From contig URYX01000012.1 of assembly GCA_900552225.1 (NCBI GenBank), positions 1 through 19,341 on the forward strand: a DNA stretch of 19,341 nt, given 5' to 3'. Numbering within the stretch: the first letter of the stretch is position 1; each line of letters begins with the position of its first letter. Origin of the DNA: an uncultured Oscillospiraceae bacterium (GTDB taxonomy: Bacteria; Bacillota; Clostridia; Oscillospirales; Acutalibacteraceae). A program made the position numbers and the translations under genes. This document shows positions 1 to 5,722 of the stretch, piece after piece. The notes beneath the pieces were generated by a model. It was not told where the DNA came from. It made no database searches and saw only the letters and a program-made list of their open reading frames with translations.

Positions 1-326
1 TCCCGCTTCGTATCGCCCGCGGGCTTTTCCGTATCGTCCCCCGTCTTTTTGAGCTGTTTGTAGAGTTGGTGTGCATACACGCTGCAGCCCGCAATGAGAA
101 TGCCCTGCACCAACGCGGTAAACACAGCCAGCAGCAGGCTCTGCCATCCGTCAATTTCCGAGGTGGCAAGCACCCACAGCATGACCAGCGCCACCCCGCA
201 AAGCCCGAGCACCAGCGGAATCAGCGTGTCCCGCAGCTTCGACTTCTTCAGCGCAATTCCGATAAAATACAGCACCGGAATCAGGAGCAGCAGCTCCGGC
301 TTGATGTAATTCAGTATGTCCTGCAT
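1..326 (-). CDS. Holin-family small membrane protein (Hol44/Phage_holin_5_2-like), C-terminus off window
   Basis: An open minus-strand frame runs from ATG at 326 to the window edge without a stop (108 codons visible). It starts MQDILNYIKPELLLLIPVLY, which resembles the N-terminus of the Hol44-type holin family of Firmicutes. Three hydrophobic stretches are visible: about residues 11-26, 36-54 and 63-84. They are followed by a charged tail rich in Lys, Asp and Thr, as in holins with a cytoplasmic tail. A purine-rich ribosome site (AAAGGGGGAA) precedes the ATG. Holins form pores that release endolysins, but single chromosomal copies of this family are often found without an evident prophage. 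No lysin is visible because the downstream side is off the window. The gene is divergent from the SCIFF operon, and no clear minus-strand promoter was found in the gap. The family call is from recalled similarity, so moderate. Confidence 0.7.
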   Translation of the reverse strand, partial: MQDILNYIKPELLLLIPVLYFIGIALKKSKLRDTLIPLVLGLCGVALVMLWVLATSEIDGWQSLLLAVFTALVQGILIAGCSVYAHQLYKQLKKTGDDTEKPAGDTKR

Positions 327-440
327 CGCGGTTCCCCCTTTGCCGTTTTCCCATGGATATGAATCCTCCGGCCGAAATATACCTGATACCGTCCCGCGCA
401 GGAGCCGCAGAAATCCCCCGCAGATTGTATCCTCCGACGA

Positions 441-469
441 TTGACAAGCGGCGGAGGGTGTGGTATAAT
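441..469 (+). promoter_or_regulatory. Sigma-A promoter of the SCIFF operon, with inverted repeat around the -35
   Basis: TTGACA at 441-446 and TATAAT at 464-469 are both perfect consensus with a 17-bp spacer. The ribosome site and ATG at 506 follow about 37 bp later. An imperfect inverted repeat (431-439 and 449-457, 8 of 9 pairs, CCTCCG...CGGAGG) flanks the -35 box and could be an operator. The match to consensus predicts strong expression. Confidence 0.9.
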
Positions 470-505
470 GCGGTTAGATTCTAAAATCGGGAGGTTATCT
501 TCAGT

Positions 506-655
506 ATGAAACATATTCGTACCATTGAGACCCGCAATCTCTGCGAAAGCGCGAAGAACGGCGGCTGCGGCGAGTGCCAGACTTCCTGCCAGTCCGCCTG
601 CAAGACGAGCTGCGGCATTGCGAATCAGGCTTGCGAAAACAAGGAAAGCAAATAA
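506..655 (+). CDS. scfA: SCIFF ranthipeptide precursor (six-cysteines-in-forty-five peptide)
   Basis: A 49-residue ORF starts MKHIRTIETRNL and carries the core GGCGECQTSCQSACKTSC, the signature of the SCIFF family. It has the six family cysteines (21, 24, 28, 32, 36, 43) plus an unusual seventh, Cys13, in the leader. SCIFF is the substrate of the radical-SAM maturase encoded next, which in studied homologues joins Cys32 to residue 37 by a thioether (ranthipeptide class). Residue 37 is Gly here, where I recall Thr in the studied peptides. GGAGGT at 490-495 is the ribosome site. The gene follows a consensus promoter and is followed at once by a terminator, so it should be transcribed in excess of the maturase. 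The physiological role of SCIFF peptides is not settled; a quorum-sensing-like role has been proposed. Family assignment is near certain. Confidence 0.95.
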   Translation: MKHIRTIETRNLCESAKNGGCGECQTSCQSACKTSCGIANQACENKESK

Positions 656-683
656 GCCGGAACGCGAAAATTCACACGCTCCG

Positions 684-711
684 AAATGCCGCCCTCGCAG
701 GCGGCATTTTT
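684..711 (+). terminator. Attenuating rho-independent terminator between SCIFF peptide and maturase
   Basis: A perfect 10-bp stem (684-693 with 700-709, AAATGCCGCC / GGCGGCATTT) with a 6-base loop runs into five T residues at 707-711. It lies 28 bp after the peptide stop and 33 bp before the maturase start, with no new promoter seen. Partial read-through would set a high precursor-to-enzyme ratio, a common arrangement in RiPP operons. Confidence 0.88.
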
Positions 712-743
712 ACTGTATTCTGGAAATGACAAGGAGTTCTCCC

Positions 744-2126
744 ATGATTCACGCCTATCGATTCGGTGACACCAACATGGTGGTGGATGTCTGCTCCGGG
801 GCTGTCCACGTCGTGGACGATGCCGCCATGGATATCATCACCCGCTTTGAGACGCAGGAACGCGACGTCCTGCTGCGCGAGCTTGCCCCGGTCTATGCCG
901 CACGCGGCATTTCGGAGGAGGAGCTGGCGGAATGCTATGCGCAGGTTGCGCAGCTGAAGGCGGACGGCAGCCTGTTTACCGAGGACCGCTTTGAGCCGAT
1001 GGCCGGAACGCTTAAGGCGCGTACCTCCGGTGTCATCAAGGCCCTGTGCCTGCACATTGCGCACACCTGCAATCTGAATTGTTCCTACTGCTTTGCCAGT
1101 CAGGGCAAATACCACGGCGACCGAGCGCTGATGAGCTACGACGTCGGTCGACAGGCGCTCGACTTCCTGGTGGCGCATTCCGGAACGCGCCGCAATCTCG
1201 AGGTGGACTTCTTCGGCGGAGAGCCGCTGATGAATTTTGAGGTTGTCAAGCAGCTGGTGGCCTATGCACGCAGCATTGAGTCCGCCGCCGGCAAGCATTT
1301 CCGCTTTACACTGACGACCAACGGCATGCTCGTGGACGATGATGTGATCGACTTTGCCAACCGCGAAATGAGCAATGTGGTGCTGAGCCTGGACGGGCGG
1401 CGGGAAATCCACGACTACTACCGCGTGGACTACGCCGGCCGCGGCAGCTATGACACGATTGTCCCGAAATTTCAGAAATTCGTCCGGGCCCGCGGCGGCA
1501 AAAATTACTATATGCGCGGTACCTTTACCCACCGCAATCCCGATTTTCTGAACGACATTCAGGCCATGCTGGATCTCGGGTTTACCGAGCTGAGCATGGA
1601 GCCGGTGGTGGCGGCCGCGGACGATCCGGCCGCGCTGACCGAGGAGGACAAGGCGATTGTCCTTGAGCAATACGAAAAGCTGGCCGATCTGATGCTGCAG
1701 CGCGACAAAGAGGGCCGTCCCTTTACGTTTTACCACTATATGCTCGACCTGAAGGGCGGGCCGTGTATCTACAAGCGTATTTCCGGCTGCGGCTCGGGGA
1801 CGGAATACATGGCCGTCACCCCCTGGGGCGACCTGTATCCCTGCCACCAGTTTGTGGGCGAGGAGCGCTTCCGGCTCGGGAATATCTGGCACGGCGTACA
1901 GAACACGGCCGTGCAGGAGGAATTCGCCGCCTGCAACGTCTATGCCCGCGAGGAATGCCGCGACTGCTGGGCGCGGCTCTACTGCTCGGGCGGCTGTGCC
2001 GCCAACGCATACCACGCCACCGGCTCGGTGCGCGGGGTGTACCGCACCGGCTGTGACCTGTTCCGCAAGCGCATGGAATGCGCGATTGCGGTGGCCGTCC
2101 TGCGGGAGCTGGGTGACGACGCATGA
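744..2126 (+). CDS. scfB: SCIFF maturase, radical SAM/SPASM thioether-forming enzyme
   Basis: This 460-residue protein cross-links the SCIFF peptide using S-adenosylmethionine and iron-sulfur clusters in the cytosol. Residues about 1-90 fit the peptide-binding RRE-like region of such maturases. The radical SAM motif is C109-x3-C113-x2-C116 (CNLNCSYC), followed by GGEP at 158-161 and the SAM-site stretch TTNG at 191-194. The C-terminal SPASM-type region has Cys at 341, 349, 367, 397, 405, 408, 414, 418, 437 and 446, enough for two auxiliary 4Fe-4S clusters, as in CteB. ATG at 744 is chosen because AAGGAG lies at 731-736 and the protein then begins MIHAYRFGD as in the family; the frame stays open upstream to 525, but that would overlap the precursor gene and the terminator. 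The last 4 bases overlap the next gene (ATGA), implying translational coupling. Confidence 0.95.
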   Translation: MIHAYRFGDTNMVVDVCSGAVHVVDDAAMDIITRFETQERDVLLRELAPVYAARGISEEELAECYAQVAQLKADGSLFTEDRFEPMAGTLKARTSGVIKALCLHIAHTCNLNCSYCFASQGKYHGDRALMSYDVGRQALDFLVAHSGTRRNLEVDFFGGEPLMNFEVVKQLVAYARSIESAAGKHFRFTLTTNGMLVDDDVIDFANREMSNVVLSLDGRREIHDYYRVDYAGRGSYDTIVPKFQKFVRARGGKNYYMRGTFTHRNPDFLNDIQAMLDLGFTELSMEPVVAAADDPAALTEEDKAIVLEQYEKLADLMLQRDKEGRPFTFYHYMLDLKGGPCIYKRISGCGSGTEYMAVTPWGDLYPCHQFVGEERFRLGNIWHGVQNTAVQEEFAACNVYAREECRDCWARLYCSGGCAANAYHATGSVRGVYRTGCDLFRKRMECAIAVAVLRELGDDA

Positions 2127-3496
2127 GTACGCCGCTGTGCGATTTTGTACGCCGCTATGCCGAGGCGCAGCCGCTGCGGCTGCATATGCCGGGGCACAAG
2201 GGCGTTTCGCTGCTCGGCCCCGAGCCTCTCGACATCACCGAAATTGACGGAGCGGACGAGCTGTTTGCCCCGTCGGGCATACTGGCCGACAGCGAAGCCC
2301 AGGCCTCCCGCGCCTTCGGTGCGCCGACGCTGTATTCCGCCGGCGGCTCCACCCTGTGTATTCAGGCTATGCTGTATCTGGCCATGCTGTCCGCCGCAGC
2401 GGCCGGAAGACGCCCGCACATTCTGGCCGGGCGCAATGCGCACAAGGCGTTTCTGCATGCCGCCGCCCTCCTTGACATCGGCATCACCTGGCTGTATCCC
2501 GCCGGGGAGACTCCGTATTACGCCTGTCCGATTACGCCGGAGCAGGTCAGTGCGGCTCTGTCCGCCGACCCGCGCCCGACGGCAGTCTACCTGACCTCGC
2601 CCGACTACCTCGGCGGGCAGGTACCGCTGCGGGAAATTGCGGAGGTGTGCCGGCACGCCGGCGTGCTGCTGCTGGTGGACAATGCCCACGGAGCCTACCT
2701 CCGCTTCCTGCCCGAGTCACAGCATCCGCTCGACCTCGGCGCGGATCTCTGCTGCGATTCGGCGCACAAAACCCTGCCCGTGCTGACAGGCGGAGCCTAT
2801 CTGCACCTCTCCCCCCGTCTGCCCGCCGCACTGCGCGGGCGGGCCCATGACGCACTCTCGCTGTTCGGCTCCAGCAGCCCGTCGTACCTGATCCTGCAGT
2901 CACTCGACGCCATGAATGACCGCTTCGGTGCCTTTCGCGGCGCGCTCTCGGCCTTTTTGCCGCAGGCGGAAGAGCTGAAAGCGCAGCTGAATGCCGACGG
3001 CTGGAGCCTGACGGGTGAGGAGCCGCTGAAGCTGACGCTGTGTCCGAAATCCCGCGGCTATACCGGAATCGAGGTGGCGCGGCATCTGGAGAGCCTCGGC
3101 ATCTTCCCGGAATTTTACGACCCGGATCTTGTCGTGCTAATGCTGTCACCGTACTGCGGCCGACCGGAGCTTGACCGCCTGCGGCAGGCCCTGACCCGGC
3201 TGCCGCCCCGCCCTGCCATCACCGCGCTGCCGCCGCCGCTCCCGCATCCCGTCCGCATACTGTCACCGCGGGAGGCACTGTGTCGGCCGGCCGAGCGGCT
3301 TCCTCTGGCCGACTGTGAGGGGCGTATCTCGGCCGCCGCCGCGCTCAGCTGTCCCCCCGCCATTCCACTCGCCGTCTGCGGTGAACGGATCGACCGGGAG
3401 GTGCTGCGCTGCCTGCGCTACTATGGGGCCGAGACCTGCACCGTTCTGTGCGAGTCCCATGAGGAAAGCCGTCCCTTTTCGGCGGAAAGGGCTTGA
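2123..3496 (+). CDS. PLP-dependent Orn/Lys/Arg decarboxylase-family protein (YaaO/SpeA fold)
   Basis: This 457-residue protein belongs to the fold-type I PLP amino-acid decarboxylases that act on ornithine, lysine or arginine; the true substrate cannot be read from sequence. Family hallmarks are RLHMPGHKG at 19-27, the PLP-contact region VDNAHG at 185-190 and the Schiff-base lysine in SAHKT (Lys216). The C-terminal third (about 340-457) is the divergent decarboxylase C-terminal region, and total length matches the short Gram-positive form (about 450-490) rather than the long inducible enzymes. It overlaps the SCIFF maturase by 4 bases, so it is probably made from the same message. The YaaO-type gene usually sits by tmk/holB, which are not present here. 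A role in polyamine synthesis is the default guess; a role tied to the SCIFF peptide is speculation. Its TGA stop lies inside the -35 box of the next promoter. Confidence 0.85.
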   Translation: MSTPLCDFVRRYAEAQPLRLHMPGHKGVSLLGPEPLDITEIDGADELFAPSGILADSEAQASRAFGAPTLYSAGGSTLCIQAMLYLAMLSAAAAGRRPHILAGRNAHKAFLHAAALLDIGITWLYPAGETPYYACPITPEQVSAALSADPRPTAVYLTSPDYLGGQVPLREIAEVCRHAGVLLLVDNAHGAYLRFLPESQHPLDLGADLCCDSAHKTLPVLTGGAYLHLSPRLPAALRGRAHDALSLFGSSSPSYLILQSLDAMNDRFGAFRGALSAFLPQAEELKAQLNADGWSLTGEEPLKLTLCPKSRGYTGIEVARHLESLGIFPEFYDPDLVVLMLSPYCGRPELDRLRQALTRLPPRPAITALPPPLPHPVRILSPREALCRPAERLPLADCEGRISAAAALSCPPAIPLAVCGERIDREVLRCLRYYGAETCTVLCESHEESRPFSAERA

Positions 3497-3520
3497 CATT
3501 TCCGGAGGCGGCGGTATAAT
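3493..3520 (+). promoter_or_regulatory. Sigma-A promoter for glpP and the glp operon
   Basis: TTGACA at 3493-3498 and TATAAT at 3515-3520 are both perfect consensus with a 16-bp spacer. The TGA stop of the preceding decarboxylase gene (3494-3496) is inside the -35 hexamer, so the two units abut with no room for a terminator between them. The transcript would start near 3527 and give a leader of about 60 bases before glpP. Confidence 0.88.
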
Positions 3521-3535
3521 GAAATGTAGAGCTCG

Positions 3536-3567
3536 GGGATGCGGGGCACGGAAGCCGTCCGCATCCC
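3536..3567 (+). promoter_or_regulatory. Strong hairpin in the glpP 5' leader
   Basis: GGGATGCGG (3536-3544) pairs perfectly with CCGCATCCC (3559-3567). Inside, ACGG (3548-3551) pairs with CCGT (3555-3558) around a 3-base loop, leaving a one-sided GGC bulge. It ends only a few bases before the ribosome site TAAGGAG (3573-3579) and has no T-run, so it is not a terminator. It could be an RNA site for GlpP or an mRNA stabiliser; both are inference. Confidence 0.6.
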
Positions 3568-3586
3568 GCTCATAAGGAGTCGGCCT

Positions 3587-4147
3587 ATGCATACAGCGGA
3601 GATTACGGAAATACTGGAGCGGGCGCCCGTGGTGGCGGCTACCGACTCCGACGGATGGGACGCGGCGCTGGCCTCCGACGCGGAGGTGCTGTTTCACCTG
3701 AAGGCCAGTATTCTGGACATCCGGCAGGAGCTCCTGCGCGCGGCGGAATACCGCAAGCCCGTCTTTGTCCACATCGACCTGGCCGAGGGAATCGGCAAGG
3801 ACCGCGTCGGCCTTCGGTATCTGTCCTCCTGCGGCGTGACCGGCATCATCAGCACCCGTACCCAGCTGATCAAATACGCCAAGGAATGCGGCCTGCTGGC
3901 CATTCAGCGCTGCTTTATCATGGACTCCAAGGGCATGTATTCCATCCGGGATGTGCTCGACAACACGCACCCGGATCTGATCGAGCTGATGCCCGGCGTG
4001 ATCGACAAGGCCATCCGGCTGTATGCCGGCTGCGGCGTGCCGGTGATTGCGGGCGGGCTCATCGAAACCAAGGCGGAGATTACCGCCGCCCTCAGCGCGG
4101 GGGCCCTGGCCGTTTCCACCGGGAAACGCGTACTTTGGTCCCTCTGA
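3587..4147 (+). CDS. glpP: Glycerol-3-phosphate-responsive antiterminator GlpP
   Basis: This 186-residue protein matches the GlpP family, which binds glycerol-3-phosphate and leader RNA and prevents termination upstream of glycerol genes. Family-like stretches are FHLKASILDI near 43-52, FVHIDLAEGIGKD near 62-74, a central GIISTRTQLIKYAKE, LIELMPGVI near 128-136, and a phosphate-binding-like PVIAGGLIE plus TGKRVLW at the C-terminus. Length agrees with known GlpP (about 185-195). ATG at 3587 is chosen because TAAGGAG lies 7 bases upstream; an in-frame ATG at 3539 lies inside the leader hairpin and lacks a ribosome site. It is the first gene after the 3493 promoter and is followed by the terminator it is expected to control. 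Confidence 0.93.
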   Translation: MHTAEITEILERAPVVAATDSDGWDAALASDAEVLFHLKASILDIRQELLRAAEYRKPVFVHIDLAEGIGKDRVGLRYLSSCGVTGIISTRTQLIKYAKECGLLAIQRCFIMDSKGMYSIRDVLDNTHPDLIELMPGVIDKAIRLYAGCGVPVIAGGLIETKAEITAALSAGALAVSTGKRVLWSL

Positions 4148-4167
4148 ACGGGGCCCTGTAAAAGAAT

Positions 4168-4222
4168 AGAGTTTTCTGCAGAGAATAAGAGAGGCGGAAA
4201 CAACAGGCGGAGAGAGAACTCT
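4168..4222 (+). promoter_or_regulatory. glpP leader: Candidate antiterminator fold in the glp leader
   Basis: AGAGTTTTCT (4168-4177) can pair over 10 bases, one of them G-U, with AGAGAACTCT (4213-4222). The second segment forms the apical hairpin of the downstream terminator (GAGAG-AGAA-CTCTC), so the two folds exclude each other at the tip. This is the geometry expected for a leader switched by GlpP, although the known B. subtilis site works by an inverted repeat and this particular pairing is my inference. Confidence 0.5.
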
Positions 4223-4248
4223 CGGCTTGGTTGTTCTGCCTCTTTTTT
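4190..4248 (+). terminator. Leader terminator upstream of the glp oxidoreductase genes (GlpP target)
   Basis: AGAGGC (4190-4195) pairs with GCCTCT (4238-4243); the arms continue with imperfect pairing (GGAAACAAC against GTTGTTCT) to an apical GAGAG-AGAA-CTCTC hairpin. Six T residues follow at 4243-4248. It sits between glpP and the dehydrogenase genes, 22 bases before the next ATG, so it blocks the operon unless GlpP acts. In GlpP systems of Bacillus the regulated terminator is placed just like this before glpD. Confidence 0.88.
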
Positions 4249-4270
4249 CGCATAAAAAGGAGAGATACCG

Positions 4271-5704
4271 ATGGTCTATGATGTAGTGATTGCAGGAGCC
4301 GGTGTCATCGGGGCGATGGTTGCCCGCGAGCTTTGCCATTATCGGCTGAGTGTATGCCTGCTCGAAAAGGAGAACGATGTCGCCATGGGGGCCAGCAAGG
4401 CCAACAGTGGCATCATCCACGGCGGCTTTGACCCGGAGCCGGGAACTCTGAAGGCGCGGCTCAATGTCGAGGGAGTCCCGCTGCTGTATGAGGCCGCCGC
4501 AGAGCTGCACGTACCGCATGCACGAAACGGCTCCCTGGTGGTGGCGTTCGGAGCGGAGGAGGAGCCCGTCCTGCACACCCTGTATGAGCGAGGCCGTCAG
4601 AATGGGGTGCCCGATCTGCGCCTGATGACGGGCGAGGAGGCCCGTGCGCTGGAACCGAAGCTGTCCGGGGAGGTAACGGCGGCGCTGCTCGTGCCCGGTG
4701 CCGGTATCATCTGCCCCTATGCGCTGACCGTCGCCGCCGTCGGCAACGCCATGGACAACGGAGCCGTGCTGCAGCGCAATTTTGAGATCACACAGATTGA
4801 CCGTGACAGCGGATTGTTTACCGTGACCTCCGCCGCCGGAGACCGCGTCCGCGGCCGCTATTTCGTCAACTGCGCCGGGGCCTATGCCGACCGCATCGCC
4901 GCGCTGTGCGATGACCGCTTTTTTGACATTATCCCGCGGGCGGGAGAATACCTGCTGCTTGACAAGACCGAGGGAAAAACGGTGTCGCACACCGTTTTTC
5001 AGGTGCCCACGGCAAACGGCAAGGGCATTCTTGTCACGCCGACCGCCGACGGCAACCTGCTGCTCGGTCCGACGGCCCAGCGTGTGCCGGAGCCGGACGA
5101 CACCGTCACCACCGCCGAGGGACTCGGACAGGTCACGGCGCTTGCGCGCAAAAGCGTGCCCTCGGTCAACACCCGCGCCGTCATCACCTCCTTTTCGGGG
5201 GTACGTGCCTCCACGCCGGGCGGTGATTTCATTCTGCAGCGCTCCGAAAAGCTGCCGCAGCTGATCCACGCCGCCGCCATCGATTCGCCGGGTCTGTCCT
5301 CCTGCGTCGCCATCGCACGCTATACGGTCGGGCTGCTGCGGGAGGCGGGGCTGGAAACGCCGGAAAACCCCGCGTTTGACGGTCACCGGGAGGATACCCT
5401 CGCCTTCCGCCGCATGACGGACGATGAAAAGGATGCGTATATCCGGCAGCATCCGGCCTACGGCCGTATCATCTGCCGCTGCGAGACCGTCAGCGAGGGG
5501 GAGCTTCTCGATGCGCTGCACCGGAACCCGAAGGCTCTCGACGTTGACGGCGTAAAGCGCCGGACGCGCTCCGGCATGGGGCGCTGTCAGGGCGGCTTCT
5601 GTTCTCCGTATATTATGAAGCTGATTGCCCGCGAGGCCGGTATTCCGATGACCGAGGTCACCAAAAAAGGCCGCGATTCCCGTATGCTGACCGGCAAACT
5701 GTAA
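4271..5704 (+). CDS. glpA: Anaerobic glycerol-3-phosphate dehydrogenase-like FAD oxidoreductase with C-terminal BFD [2Fe-2S] domain
   Basis: A 477-residue flavoprotein that probably oxidises sn-glycerol-3-phosphate to dihydroxyacetone phosphate. The FAD-binding motif GAGVIG is at 9-14, followed by LLEKE near 30-34 that contacts the ribose, and the DAO fold continues to about 360. The C-terminal BFD-like domain has C402-x-C404 and C439-x4-C444, ligands for a [2Fe-2S] cluster. Architecture and length match GlpA-like proteins of clostridia that lack a membrane GlpC. AAGGAGA precedes the ATG. It is the first gene after the GlpP-type terminator and is followed by two partner genes, so the three are expected to form a complex. 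GlpA and L-2-hydroxyglutarate oxidase-like proteins share the fold; the glpP context favours glycerol-3-phosphate. Confidence 0.88.
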   Translation: MVYDVVIAGAGVIGAMVARELCHYRLSVCLLEKENDVAMGASKANSGIIHGGFDPEPGTLKARLNVEGVPLLYEAAAELHVPHARNGSLVVAFGAEEEPVLHTLYERGRQNGVPDLRLMTGEEARALEPKLSGEVTAALLVPGAGIICPYALTVAAVGNAMDNGAVLQRNFEITQIDRDSGLFTVTSAAGDRVRGRYFVNCAGAYADRIAALCDDRFFDIIPRAGEYLLLDKTEGKTVSHTVFQVPTANGKGILVTPTADGNLLLGPTAQRVPEPDDTVTTAEGLGQVTALARKSVPSVNTRAVITSFSGVRASTPGGDFILQRSEKLPQLIHAAAIDSPGLSSCVAIARYTVGLLREAGLETPENPAFDGHREDTLAFRRMTDDEKDAYIRQHPAYGRIICRCETVSEGELLDALHRNPKALDVDGVKRRTRSGMGRCQGGFCSPYIMKLIAREAGIPMTEVTKKGRDSRMLTGKL

Positions 5705-5722
5705 ACCAAGGAGGCGGAAACT

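Noticed and set aside
525..743. N-terminal extension of the maturase to 525
   Set aside because: It overlaps the SCIFF precursor in another frame and the terminator; the ATG at 744 has a proper ribosome site and the family N-terminus.
672..2015. Minus-strand frame of 447 codons antisense to the SCIFF maturase
   Set aside because: The plus strand carries radical SAM and SPASM cysteine motifs; the minus frame has no recognisable domain.
4135..4163. Possible promoter between glpP and glpA
   Set aside because: TTGGTC and GTAAAA match consensus poorly; the regulated terminator already explains expression from the 3493 promoter.
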